Source: Corynebacterium camporealensis (GTDB taxonomy: Bacteria; Actinomycetota; Actinomycetes; Mycobacteriales; Mycobacteriaceae). From it: a stretch of DNA of 64,000 bases. The DNA lies in the NCBI RefSeq assembly GCF_000980815.1, contig NZ_CP011311.1:1036571-1100570 (forward strand), in the 5' to 3' direction. The notes under the pieces are model-generated. The model did not search any database and was not told the origin of the DNA. It saw only the letters and a program-made list of their open reading frames with translations. A program made the position numbers and the translations under genes. Position 1 is the first letter of the stretch. Each line of letters opens with the position of its first letter. Positions 19,230-27,890 of the stretch are shown here, one piece after another.

Positions 19230-21239
19230 TTATGGCCGGTAGTCGGTGACTTCTCGCCAGGCTATCTGCTCGCGCAGTTCGGCGTCGGCATCCGGCAAGA
19301 TGAACACGTGAGCGACATCGCGCAGCGGCTCCAAACGCACGAAGTTACGGTTCGACCAGGAATACGCAGCACCGGTAATGACGTCCTGGACGGTGTAGAC
19401 CTCACCGGGGTTGCGTCCAATGGCAGCCATATCGATATCCACGGTGGCTTCCTGCGGATTGCGCGGATCCAGGCTGACCACGACGAGCACGACGTTGCCA
19501 GAAACGGTATCGACCTTGGAGTAGGCGATGATATTCGAGTTATCGACGTTGTGGAAGTGCAGATTGCGCAGCTGCTGCAGCGCTGGGTTCTCGCGACGAA
19601 TCGTGTTGAGCAGTCGGATGAAGGACTCCAGCGAATCCCCGGAGTTGACCGCTGCCTGGAAATCACGCGGGCGCAGCTCGTACTTCTCCGAATCCAGGTA
19701 TTCCTCACTGCCGGGCTTGACGGCCTGGTGCTCGTAGAGCTCAAAGCCGGAGTAGACACCCCACAGTGGTGAGAGGGTAGAGGCCAGCACCGCGCGGATG
19801 GCAAACATCGCACGACCGCCAGTCTGCAGCGACTCGTGCAGAATATCCGGGGTGTTGACGAAGAGATTCGGGCGGCAAATATCAGCCTGCTCGCGGTGCA
19901 TCTCCATAAACTCCGTCAGCTCCGGCTTGGAAGTCTTCCATGTGAAGTAGGTATAAGACTGGCTAAAGCCGGACTTTGCCAGACCAAACAGGCGCGGGGC
20001 GCGAGTAAAGGCCTCCGCTAAGAAGATGACATCCGGGTAGGTGGCATGCACTTTGGCAATGAGCCAGGACCAGAAGTTCGCCGGCTTGGTATGCGGGTTA
20101 TCCACGCGGAAGGTGGTAACACCAGCTTCGACCCAGCCAATGACCACGCGGTAGATCTCTTCATAGATCGTATCCGGGGCATTGTCGAAGTTCAGCGGGT
20201 AGATGTCCTGGTACTTCTTCGGTGGGTTTTCGGCGTAGGCAATGGTGCCATCGGGAAGCACGGTGAAAAACTCCGGGTGGGATTTCGCCCAGGGGTGATC
20301 CGGGGAAGCCTGCAGGGCCAAATCGAGTGCGACCTCCAGGCCAAGTTCCTCAGCGCGCTCGACCAGTTTCTCGAAGTCCTCCATCGTGCCCAACTCCGGG
20401 TGGGTGGCCGTGTGGTCCTGGATGGCCCAGGGCGAGCCGACATCGTCAGGCTCTGCGGTCACGGAGTTGTTCTTGCCCTTGCGGTGGACCTTGCCAATCG
20501 GGTGAATCGGCGGGAAGTACACGGTGTCAAAGCCCATGGCAGCCACGCGCTCCAAGGCATCGGCAGTGGTGGCAAAGGTGCCATGCACCGGCTCACCGTT
20601 GGCATCGACACCACCGGTCGAGCGCGGAAAGAGCTCATACCAGGAGTTAAACAGCGCGTCCTTGCGCTCAACGTAGACCTCACGGATGGGGCCTTCGACC
20701 AGATTCTCCCGCAGCGGGTGGCTGCGCAGGATGTGGGTGACCTCGGCGCTAAAGGCATCCTCGACGCGCTCGGGCACAGACAGCTCGGTATCAATCAGCT
20801 TGCGGGCAGCCTCCATCAGCGGGGCAGCCAGCTCGGTTGGGGTCTGCAGTGCTGCGCGGGAGAACAAATCCTCACCGATGCGCAGGTCGTTGTCGAGCTC
20901 CTTCGCGCCCTGGCCGGCAGCCATCTTCTTTTGCACCGCATCGCGCCAGGTAGCCACAGGGTCCGCCCAGGCATCCACGCGGTAGAACCAACGGCCCTGC
21001 GTGCCCGGGCTAAACGTACCGTGCACGCGGTCCTGGTCATGAGGGTCTACCTGCATGGTGGCAGAAGCTACCGACGAGGCCCCTGCTGGCCAGGCCGATA
21101 GGGTAGCTGCCACTGCGTCGTGGCCTTCGCGCCACACCAGTGCGGTGACCGGAACTACCTCTCCTACAACTGCCTTCGAAGGAAGGGTCCCGCCGGAAAC
21201 GACGGGGCGAACATCATCAATGCCTAGCCGGGAAGTCAT
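19230..21239 (-). CDS. glgE: Alpha-1,4-glucan:maltose-1-phosphate maltosyltransferase
   Basis: GlgE (GH13_3) extends alpha-1,4-glucans using maltose-1-phosphate derived from trehalose. The N-terminal domain begins MTSRLGIDDVRPVVSGGTLPSKA. The catalytic barrel shows DTVYFPPIHPIGKVHRKGKNN near residue 240, the nucleophile region TTFRVDNPHTKPANFWSWL and the acid/base region VIFLAEAFTRAPRLF. The 669 aa length is normal. Together with GlgB it forms the polymerising and branching pair of the GlgE pathway; TreS and maltokinase are not in the window. A leaderless start is likely: TACCCT on the minus strand lies seven bases before ATG 21239. Confidence 0.95.
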   Translation of the reverse strand: MTSRLGIDDVRPVVSGGTLPSKAVVGEVVPVTALVWREGHDAVAATLSAWPAGASSVASATMQVDPHDQDRVHGTFSPGTQGRWFYRVDAWADPVATWRDAVQKKMAAGQGAKELDNDLRIGEDLFSRAALQTPTELAAPLMEAARKLIDTELSVPERVEDAFSAEVTHILRSHPLRENLVEGPIREVYVERKDALFNSWYELFPRSTGGVDANGEPVHGTFATTADALERVAAMGFDTVYFPPIHPIGKVHRKGKNNSVTAEPDDVGSPWAIQDHTATHPELGTMEDFEKLVERAEELGLEVALDLALQASPDHPWAKSHPEFFTVLPDGTIAYAENPPKKYQDIYPLNFDNAPDTIYEEIYRVVIGWVEAGVTTFRVDNPHTKPANFWSWLIAKVHATYPDVIFLAEAFTRAPRLFGLAKSGFSQSYTYFTWKTSKPELTEFMEMHREQADICRPNLFVNTPDILHESLQTGGRAMFAIRAVLASTLSPLWGVYSGFELYEHQAVKPGSEEYLDSEKYELRPRDFQAAVNSGDSLESFIRLLNTIRRENPALQQLRNLHFHNVDNSNIIAYSKVDTVSGNVVLVVVSLDPRNPQEATVDIDMAAIGRNPGEVYTVQDVITGAAYSWSNRNFVRLEPLRDVAHVFILPDADAELREQIAWREVTDYRP

Positions 21240-21305
21240 ACCCTTTAGGGTAGTGCAGCTGTGTCAGTTTCACCCGACAACACAGAAATCGGTCACAATG
21301 GTGGT
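21240..21305. promoter_or_regulatory. Divergent promoter region glgE / ABC ATPase
   Basis: The symmetrical element TACCC-TTTA-GGGTA (21239-21252) can serve as a -10 in both directions: TACCCT on the minus strand for glgE and TAGGGT (21246-21251) on the plus strand. A second plus-strand -10-like sequence, CACAAT (21294-21299), lies six bases before GTG 21306. No ribosome binding site is visible for the plus-strand gene. Confidence 0.4.
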
Positions 21306-22115
21306 GTGAAGGATATGACACCTACTGACGAAGACTGGCTGATCGATTTCCGCGACGTCGAATTACGCCGTGGCGGCAAGACCTTAGTGGGGCCTGTGGA
21401 CTGGCAAGTTGAGCTCGACGAGCGCTGGGTCATCATCGGGCCTAATGGTGCGGGCAAGACCTCGCTGGTCCGCATGGCTGCTGCTGAAGAATTCCCCTCC
21501 AAGGGCGTGGCGTACCTCATGGGCGAGCGTCTGGGTAAGACCGATATGCGTGACCTGCGCGCCCAGATTGGTATTTCTTCTGCCGCAGTCCAGCAGCGCA
21601 TCCCAGACCAGGAGCGCGTCGATGACTTGGTTATTTCTGCCGGCTACGCCGTGCTGGGCCGTTGGCGTGAGGAATACCAGGACATGGATTTCTCCCGTGC
21701 CGATGACATCCTGGCCCAGGTCGGTGCGACGCATTTGAAGAAGCGCACCTGGGGCACCCTGTCTGAGGGTGAGAAAAAGCGCGTCATTCTAGCCCGCGCG
21801 CTGATGATTAACCCCGAGCTGCTCATCCTCGATGAGCCTTCCGCAGGTATGGATCTCGGCGGTCGCGAGGACCTTGTCGGCTACCTCGGTGACCTGGCCT
21901 TGGATGCTGATGCCCCGGCCATTGTCATGATCACCCACCATGTGGAGGAAATCCCGTACGGGTTTACGCACGCCATGCTTCTCGATGAGGGTAAGGTCGT
22001 GGCCAAAGGACTCATCAACTCGGTGCTGACCTCGGAAAACCTCAGCAAGGCTTTCGGGCAGCCCATCCAGGTCGACCGCATCGGAGAGCGCTACTTCGCC
22101 CGCCGTCTGCGCTAG
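21306..22115 (+). CDS. ABC transporter ATP-binding protein
   Basis: A single ABC ATPase domain of 269 aa with Walker A VIIGPNGAGKTSLVRMAA, Q-loop region RAQIGISSAAVQQRI, signature LSEGEKKRVILARAL, Walker B LLILDEPSAGMD and switch histidine ITHHVEEIP. No permease gene adjoins it, so its partner or an independent role (for example ribosome-associated) is open. The start is uncertain: GTG 21306 (after CACAAT), ATG 21315 and GTG 21261 are all in frame. The domain order resembles stand-alone proteins often annotated as iron ABC ATPases in corynebacteria, which is not evidence of substrate. Confidence 0.88.
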   Translation: MKDMTPTDEDWLIDFRDVELRRGGKTLVGPVDWQVELDERWVIIGPNGAGKTSLVRMAAAEEFPSKGVAYLMGERLGKTDMRDLRAQIGISSAAVQQRIPDQERVDDLVISAGYAVLGRWREEYQDMDFSRADDILAQVGATHLKKRTWGTLSEGEKKRVILARALMINPELLILDEPSAGMDLGGREDLVGYLGDLALDADAPAIVMITHHVEEIPYGFTHAMLLDEGKVVAKGLINSVLTSENLSKAFGQPIQVDRIGERYFARRLR

Positions 22116-22153
22116 ACTCGAGTATTCCCCTCGACCTCGTGCACTATAGGTAG

Positions 22154-22981
22154 ATGACGCAGCATATCCACGACCGCCTCGACGCCATTGACCCGGGTGA
22201 TACCCGCGGGTTCAACGGCGGACGGATGGCCGCTACCGTGCTGTTGCTTCGCGATGGCGCCGAGGGCCTGGAAGTCTGGGTCCAAGAGCGCGTCTCGACG
22301 ATGAAAAACTACCCCGGGCACGCCGTGTTTCCCGGAGGTGGCGTCGACGTCCGCGACTTTCCACCTAGGCAGTGGGACTCCGGTGACCTGTGGGCCGGCC
22401 GCTCCGTGGTGTCCATGGCCCGGCGGATGGGCGTGACCAAGTACAAAGCCCACGCCTTGGTTTTTGCTGCCGCCCGCGAACTCTTTGAGGAAGCAGGCAC
22501 GCTGCTGACCTTGCAAGACGGCGATATCGTCCGCAACGCCCGCCGCTACCACGATGACCGTTACCTGCTGGAATCTCACGACATATCCTTTACTGAGTTC
22601 CTCAGCGACAACGGAATGCGCGTCGATGCCGACATGCTTGAGCCCTGGGCCCGCTGGGCTGGCGTGGAGAAAGGCCAGTGGTTCGATACGTTCTTCTTCG
22701 TCGCCAAGCTGCCGGAGGGCCAGGCACCTGATGGCACCACCACAGAAGCTGACGATGCCGGTTGGTTCCCACCCCAGCTCGTCCTCGACGGCTGGCGCGC
22801 AGGACTGGTCCGTCTCGTCGCTCCGACCTGGGCGCAGCTCAAGCGCTTATCGCGCTACAACAGCACCCAGGAAGTCCTCGACAATGTCTCGTATTCCGAT
22901 CTTCGCCCCATCATCGGCGACCCGCGCGACGATGAGACCTACCGCGAATACTTCACCACCCACCCTGTGGATCGAATCTAA
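22154..22981 (+). CDS. Nudix hydrolase family protein
   Basis: A 275 aa protein with a Nudix domain in which the Nudix box is split, as in the NUDT7/NUDT19-like group. FPGGGVD near residue 58 supplies the Gly-rich part, and AARELFEEAGTLL near 108-120 supplies the REx2EEAG core after an insertion. The N-terminal motif RDGAEGLEVWVQERVSTMKNYPGHAVF is typical. The substrate, a nucleoside diphosphate derivative such as a CoA or ADP-sugar, cannot be read from sequence. It abuts the next gene (TAA immediately followed by ATG at 22982), so the two are probably co-translated. Confidence 0.88.
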   Translation: MTQHIHDRLDAIDPGDTRGFNGGRMAATVLLLRDGAEGLEVWVQERVSTMKNYPGHAVFPGGGVDVRDFPPRQWDSGDLWAGRSVVSMARRMGVTKYKAHALVFAAARELFEEAGTLLTLQDGDIVRNARRYHDDRYLLESHDISFTEFLSDNGMRVDADMLEPWARWAGVEKGQWFDTFFFVAKLPEGQAPDGTTTEADDAGWFPPQLVLDGWRAGLVRLVAPTWAQLKRLSRYNSTQEVLDNVSYSDLRPIIGDPRDDETYREYFTTHPVDRI

Positions 22982-24118
22982 ATGAGCTTTAGCCTGTCCG
23001 ATATCGACTTCTTCCGCGCCCACGCCGGAGACTTCCAATTGGAATTCCCGAACGACCCCTTAAAGGCCGCGGAGTTCTTACGCGATCGCTTCGGTGACCA
23101 CGGTCGCGCGGTGGCGGAGTTGCTGAAGGCTCGGGGCATCGGAAAGCTGCCTGCTAGGTGGCTGGCCGATAGTGATTCTGCCCAGCAGGCCACCCCGCTG
23201 CCCGTAGCCGCCGAGCGCGCCCGCTTCCTCTCTGCTGCTGGCGTCGGCCTGGTCCACGACGTCACCTGTTCTATCGGTACAGAAATGCACACGCTTGCCG
23301 ATGCCCACCTGACCACCCTCGGCAGCGACCTCGACCCCGTGCGCCTCGTCATGGCCCGGCACAACCTAGGTGAGGATGCCTGGCTGCTGCGAGCCGATGC
23401 CACCACGGTGACCTCGCGCGCCGATGTCGTCGTCGCGGATCCTGCCCGCCGCAGCGGAGGCCGACGCATCACCGACCCTTCCAAGCTCTTGCCACCCTTG
23501 CCAGACCTCCTAGAGGCACACCAAGGCCGCGAGCTAGCCGTCAAGTGCGCGCCGGGTCTGGACTTTAGCGACTGGGAAGGGCTGGTGACTGTCACCAGCC
23601 TGGATGGGGGAGTCAAGGAAGCCTGCCTGTATACCCCAGGACTCGGCACCGGCCGCAAAGCTGTGCTCCTGCGCAGCGACGGCAGCCGGGATGAGGTCAC
23701 GGATGAGGAAACGGACTTGCCGGAGGCAGGCGGCATCGGAAAGTATGTGCTCGACCCCGATGGAGCAATCGTGCGCGCAGGACTGGTCCGGCACTACGCC
23801 GCGCGCGAAGGCTTGCACCAGCTCGACCCGCGGATTGCCTACCTTACTGGCGACCGGATTCCCGCAGGTACTTCCGGATTTGAATTCATCGAGGCCGTGC
23901 CGGTGAAAAGGCTGAAATCCGCTCTGCAGGCCGCAGGCGTAGGCCGGGTGGAAATCCTTGTGCGCGGGCTGAATGTGGACCCGGATAACTTGCGCAAGAA
24001 GCTCAAACTCAAGGGGAGTAATGCTCGGGCTGTGATTTTGACCCGAATTGGCACGAAGGGAATCGCCCTTGTGTGCCATCCCCGAGTAGTATCGTCCGAG
24101 AATAATTACGCAACATAA
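22982..24118 (+). CDS. THUMP-like domain SAM-dependent methyltransferase
   Basis: A 378 aa class I methyltransferase-like protein. SAM-binding elements are DVTCSIGTEMHTLA near residue 97, LGSDLDPVRLVMARHNL near 117, and DVVVADPARRSGGRRI near 147, whose DPARR replaces the NPPY/DPPY motif. The C-terminal 130 residues (FEFIEAVPVKRLKSAL, GRVEILVRGLNVDPDNLRKKLKL) match the THUMP-like domain found in this family, which suggests an RNA substrate. The specific target is unknown. It is translationally linked to the Nudix gene. Confidence 0.82.
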   Translation: MSFSLSDIDFFRAHAGDFQLEFPNDPLKAAEFLRDRFGDHGRAVAELLKARGIGKLPARWLADSDSAQQATPLPVAAERARFLSAAGVGLVHDVTCSIGTEMHTLADAHLTTLGSDLDPVRLVMARHNLGEDAWLLRADATTVTSRADVVVADPARRSGGRRITDPSKLLPPLPDLLEAHQGRELAVKCAPGLDFSDWEGLVTVTSLDGGVKEACLYTPGLGTGRKAVLLRSDGSRDEVTDEETDLPEAGGIGKYVLDPDGAIVRAGLVRHYAAREGLHQLDPRIAYLTGDRIPAGTSGFEFIEAVPVKRLKSALQAAGVGRVEILVRGLNVDPDNLRKKLKLKGSNARAVILTRIGTKGIALVCHPRVVSSENNYAT

Positions 24119-24142
24119 ATCTAGCGGAAAGGGATGTGACTC

Positions 24143-24925
24143 ATGCCCGCAATTGTGGCTTTGGTCAAACACGTACCGGATACCTGGTCGACGAAGACGC
24201 TGCAGGCGGACCACCGCTTGGACCGCGGCAGCGTGGATAACGTCATCGATGAAATCAACGAGTACTCCGTCGAACAGGCACTGCGTCTGCGCGATGAGAA
24301 CCCGGATGCCGGTTACCGCGTCGTGGCGCTGACCATGGGCCCTGCAGCTGCCGATGAAGCACTGCGCAAGGCCTTGGCCATGGGTGCTGACGATGCGGTG
24401 CATGTCGTTGATGATTCCCTCGCCGGTGCCGACGGGTTGTCTACGGCGTGGACGTTGAATGCTGCGCTGAACACTATTGACGATGTCCAGCTGATTACGT
24501 TGGGCAATGCAGCTTCCGATGCCTCTACCGGCCTGCTGGCTGGCCTGCTGGCGGAGTACCGTCAGCTTCCGGCGCTTACGGAGCTGCGTGCGGCGTCGTT
24601 GTCTGAAGGCACGGTGCGCGGTACTCGTGAGGATTCCCGCGGCCACTTTGAGCTGGAAGCATCCTTGCCGGCTCTGATTAGCGTCACCGATAAGGCCGAC
24701 AAGCCGCGCTTCCCGAACTTCAAGGGACTGATGGCAGCGAAGAAGGCAGAGATTACGACTTTGGATGTTGCTGCTTTGGGCATTGAGGCTGTCGCACCGA
24801 CGACTGAGGTCTTGTCTGCTGCCCAGCGCCCGCCGCGTGAGGCCGGAGAGGTTATCTCCGAGCCGGATGCGGCTGTGGCTGCCACCAAGATTGCCGATTA
24901 CCTGGTTGCTAAGAACCTGATTTAG
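24143..24925 (+). CDS. etfB: Electron transfer flavoprotein beta subunit
   Basis: EtfB (FixA), 260 aa, forms with EtfA a soluble heterodimer that passes electrons from acyl-CoA dehydrogenases and similar flavoenzymes to the respiratory chain. The family's N-terminus IVALVKHVPDTWSTKTL, the AMP-binding region VVALTMGPAAADEALRKAL and the segment LPALISVTDKADKPRFPNFKGLMAAKK are recognisable. GGAAAGGGA precedes ATG 24143. etfA follows 14 bases later. Confidence 0.94.
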   Translation: MPAIVALVKHVPDTWSTKTLQADHRLDRGSVDNVIDEINEYSVEQALRLRDENPDAGYRVVALTMGPAAADEALRKALAMGADDAVHVVDDSLAGADGLSTAWTLNAALNTIDDVQLITLGNAASDASTGLLAGLLAEYRQLPALTELRAASLSEGTVRGTREDSRGHFELEASLPALISVTDKADKPRFPNFKGLMAAKKAEITTLDVAALGIEAVAPTTEVLSAAQRPPREAGEVISEPDAAVAATKIADYLVAKNLI

Positions 24926-24939
24926 GAGGAAATTCTTTC

Positions 24940-25884
24940 ATGTCGCACGTATACGTATTGGTAGAACACTCCGCAGGTGAACTTGCCGAGGTAACCGGAG
25001 AACTCATCACTGCCGCACGTCCCTTGGGCGTGGTTTCCGCGGTTGTTGTCGGCGCGCAGGCTGACCAGTTCGACGCGGAGCTTGCCCAGCTGGGTGCAGC
25101 CCAGGTCGTCCAGGCCAGCGCTGCCGATTACGACCAGCGTTTGATTACCCCGGAGGTCGACGCCCTCGAGGCGCTGGCCAAGGCCAATCCGGCACCGATT
25201 CTGCTGGCTGCCACTCCGGCGGGCAATGAGATTGCCGGTCGTTTGTCGGCACGCCTGGCTTCCGGCGCACTGGTCAATGTTGATTCCGTCAACGCCGAGG
25301 GGGTTGCGACCCAGACGATTTTCGGCGGTTCTTACGAAACCCACACCAAGGCCACCGGCCCAAGCCCGATTTACACCCTGCGCCCGGGCGCGGTGGCCGC
25401 GGATCCACAGCCTGCCGAGGGCGCTGCAGCTCCCATGCCACTGCCGGCAGCCACCGCGAAGGACGCTACCGTGACCGCGTTTACCCCGGCTGAGAAGTCC
25501 GCTCGCCCAGAGCTGACTGCTGCCAAGGTCGTGGTCGCCGGCGGTCGCGGCGTAGGCGACGAATTCGCTTCCGTGGTCGAACCGCTTGCCGACGCACTCG
25601 GCGGCGCTGTCGGTGCCACCCGCGATGCCGTCGACGAAGGGTTCTACGACCCGGCCCACCAGGTCGGCCAGACTGGAGTGACCGTCTCGCCAGACCTCTA
25701 CATCGGCCTGGGCATTTCCGGTGCCATCCAGCACACCTCCGGCATGCAGACCGCCGGTACCATCATCGTGGTCAACCAGGATCAGGATGAGCCTTTCTTC
25801 CAGATTGCAGATCTTGGCGTCGTCGGCGACCTGCACGAGATTGCCCCGGCACTCGTGGCTGAGCTGGACAAGAGGAAGCAGTAA
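24940..25884 (+). CDS. etfA: Electron transfer flavoprotein alpha subunit
   Basis: EtfA (FixB), 314 aa, holds the FAD cofactor of the ETF heterodimer. The N-terminal alpha/beta domain starts MSHVYVLVEHSAGELAEV. The C-terminal FAD domain shows VVVAGGRGVGDEF, LGGAVGATRDAVDEGFYDPAHQVGQTG, and the conserved LYIGLGISGAIQHTSGMQ and IIVVNQDQDEPFFQIADLGVVGDLHE. AGGAGG precedes ATG 24940. It abuts the cysteine desulfurase gene directly. Confidence 0.95.
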   Translation: MSHVYVLVEHSAGELAEVTGELITAARPLGVVSAVVVGAQADQFDAELAQLGAAQVVQASAADYDQRLITPEVDALEALAKANPAPILLAATPAGNEIAGRLSARLASGALVNVDSVNAEGVATQTIFGGSYETHTKATGPSPIYTLRPGAVAADPQPAEGAAAPMPLPAATAKDATVTAFTPAEKSARPELTAAKVVVAGGRGVGDEFASVVEPLADALGGAVGATRDAVDEGFYDPAHQVGQTGVTVSPDLYIGLGISGAIQHTSGMQTAGTIIVVNQDQDEPFFQIADLGVVGDLHEIAPALVAELDKRKQ

Positions 25885-26988
25885 ATGCCCTACGTCGACT
25901 ATGCCGCCACGCAGCCGATGCGCCAGGCGGCTATCGATGCCTGGGTCGACGCCGCCGGGTGCCTAAACTCCGGCGCGCAGTATGCCTCCGGGCGCAAAGC
26001 ACGCTCCGTGCTTGACGATGCCCGCGAGACCATCGCCCAGCTCCTTGGCTGCGAGCCCATCGAGGTCATTTTCACCGCCTCGGGCACGGAGTCCAACAAT
26101 ATTGCGGTCCAAGGACTCTATAACGCAGGGTCGACGAACCGGATTGTCTCGACTGATATTGAGCACCCGGCAGTCCGTGAGGTTGTCAGTGCGTTGGGCA
26201 AGCGCGGCGCCGATGTCGACCTGTTGCCCGTTGGTTCCGATGGCCACGTCTCTGACTTGTCCGCGCTGGATACGCCTGCCGATGTGATTGCGTGTATGTG
26301 GGCCAACAACGAAACTGGCACGCTGCAACCCGTGCGCGAGATTTGTGAGCACGCGCAGGGGCCGGTGCATGTCGATGCGGTGCAGGTCATCGGTAAGCTG
26401 CCCGTAAACTTTTCCGAGCTCGGTGCCACGACCCTGGCTGCCAGTGCACACAAGTTCGGCGGTCCGCGCGGAATCGGTTTGTTGTTGGCCAAGCGCACCC
26501 CGGCACCGCAGCCGCTGATGCTTGGCGGTGGCCAGCAGCGCGGCATTCGCCCCGGCACCATCGATGTTGCCTCCGCGGCAGGACTTGCCGCAGCCTTAAA
26601 AGAATCCTGCGCCGAGATGGAGGCAGAAAACAAGCGGCTTGGAGCCCTGCGCGATAGGTTGCGCGATGGGGTTCTGGGCAGCATCGATGACGTCGCCGTC
26701 CATACCCAGGAACCGGCGTTGAGCTCGCATGTGCAGTTTTCCTTCCCCGGTACCGATAGCGATTCCTTGCTGTTGCTGCTGGATCAGCAGGGCATCGAGG
26801 CTTCTGCCGGGTCGGCGTGCTCGGCAGGCGTGCAGCGGATTTCCCACGTCTTGGAAGCGATGGGCGCAAGCGATGAGGTTGCCCGCGGCGCACTGCGCTT
26901 TACCCTTGGCCGCGATACGACCGACGAGGACGTGGAGTTTATTCTGGATAAACTCCCGGACATCGTTAAGCGTGCGCGTCTGGTGTAG
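25885..26988 (+). CDS. Cysteine desulfurase (NifS/IscS-like)
   Basis: A PLP enzyme of 367 aa that releases sulfur from cysteine as a persulfide. The PLP lysine is Lys190 in ASAHKFGGPRG, preceded by the conserved histidine. The catalytic cysteine is Cys312 in ASAGSACSAGVQRISHVL, a class I-type arrangement. Opening MPYVDYAATQPMRQAA and TASGTESNNIAVQG are family motifs. With mnmA 900 bases away, it is the obvious sulfur donor for tRNA 2-thiouridine, as in other bacteria; this pairing is inference. Its 3' end overlaps the convergent spermidine-synthase-like gene by 23 bp. Confidence 0.94.
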   Translation: MPYVDYAATQPMRQAAIDAWVDAAGCLNSGAQYASGRKARSVLDDARETIAQLLGCEPIEVIFTASGTESNNIAVQGLYNAGSTNRIVSTDIEHPAVREVVSALGKRGADVDLLPVGSDGHVSDLSALDTPADVIACMWANNETGTLQPVREICEHAQGPVHVDAVQVIGKLPVNFSELGATTLAASAHKFGGPRGIGLLLAKRTPAPQPLMLGGGQQRGIRPGTIDVASAAGLAAALKESCAEMEAENKRLGALRDRLRDGVLGSIDDVAVHTQEPALSSHVQFSFPGTDSDSLLLLLDQQGIEASAGSACSAGVQRISHVLEAMGASDEVARGALRFTLGRDTTDEDVEFILDKLPDIVKRARLV

Positions 26989-27814
26989 CGTCCCTACGAG
27001 GTGTGGCCCCGCCCTGGAACTTGGTAGTCCAGGCGGGGTCTTTGTAATGCGCAGGCACAGCGCCACCGAGTAGTGCTTTGGCCAGTCCGGCAGCCTCTGG
27101 AGTATTCAACTTTGGTAGCTCGCCATCAGAGGCAATAAGGATGATGTTGCCGTAGCGCCGGCCTTTGAGCATCGGCGGATCCGCAATCACTGCGACGTTG
27201 CTAAACACAGCGTTGAGCCCAGCAATCTCGGCTTTCGCTCCCTGCAGATCCGAGTGGTCGCCGCAATTAGCCACGAATAACCCTTGCGGGCCAAGAGAGT
27301 TATAGGCAGCCTGGAAAAACTCCTGTGTTGTCAACGAATGGGGAGTGGTATCACCTGCAAAGACGTCACGAATGATTACGTCGCGGCTTGCCGGCTGAAA
27401 AGTCTCGGTGACTGCACGGGCTTCGCCGACGCGGATTTTGACGGTCGGGGAGCGGGGGACATCGAAAAGCTCGCGCGTTAAATCAGCCAACTTGCCATCC
27501 AGTTCGACGACAGTGTGGCGGGATTTGGGCCACAAGTGCGCAAAATAGCGCGGGAGCGAACAGCCCGCACCACCTAAGTGCGTCATCCGCAGCTCGTCCG
27601 GAGCTACCGGCAGAAGCTTCTCGATGGCAGCCGCAATCCAGCGCATGTACTCAAAATCAAGGAGTTCTGGTTGGCCTAAAACAATATGCGAGCTGGGCAC
27701 ACCGTTGACGTGGAGGAGAAAACCATCGTCGTAGTAATTATCCGCGATGACCTCGGCGGTGCCAGTGGAAATCTCGTAGGTGCCAGTAATCGAAGACTCA
27801 CGCTTTCTGCCCAT
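26966..27814 (-). CDS. Spermidine synthase-like methyltransferase-fold protein
   Basis: A 282 aa protein with a spermidine/putrescine aminopropyltransferase-type Rossmann domain: MTHLGGAGCSLPRYFAHLWP, TVVELDGKLADLTRELF, RVGEARAV and DVIIRDVFAGDTTPHSLTT. The aminopropyltransferase polyamine-binding tetrad is not clearly present and there is no speD nearby, so the true reaction is unknown. ATG on the minus strand at 27814 is the start, with GGAG five bases upstream; the longer in-frame extension to 28078 overlaps mnmA and is rejected. The gene's 3' end contains the terminator of the opposite operon. Confidence 0.82.
   Translation of the reverse strand: MGRKRESSITGTYEISTGTAEVIADNYYDDGFLLHVNGVPSSHIVLGQPELLDFEYMRWIAAAIEKLLPVAPDELRMTHLGGAGCSLPRYFAHLWPKSRHTVVELDGKLADLTRELFDVPRSPTVKIRVGEARAVTETFQPASRDVIIRDVFAGDTTPHSLTTQEFFQAAYNSLGPQGLFVANCGDHSDLQGAKAEIAGLNAVFSNVAVIADPPMLKGRRYGNIILIASDGELPKLNTPEAAGLAKALLGGAVPAHYKDPAWTTKFQGGATPRRDATPDAHA
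27007..27043 (+). terminator. Plus-strand terminator of the etf-cysteine desulfurase operon
   Basis: CCCCGCCCTGGA (27007-27018) pairs with TCCAGGCGGGG (27028-27038) with one bulged C, then TCTTTG follows. The hairpin lies inside the 3' coding end of the convergent spermidine-synthase-like gene, 19 bases after the desulfurase stop. Confidence 0.75.
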
Positions 27815-27890
27815 AAAACTCCACTTTAGGCACCAGGAGGTATTGCGAGTAGACTGACCCGGCAAGTTGGAAGTCAAACGGAGGGAAACA

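Noticed and set aside
20046..21101. 351 aa plus-strand ORF opposite glgE
   Set aside because: Antisense shadow of glgE.
21244..21262. TTAGGGTAG near 21245 as a DtxR box
   Set aside because: Right half-site absent; the sequence doubles as -10 boxes for the divergent genes.
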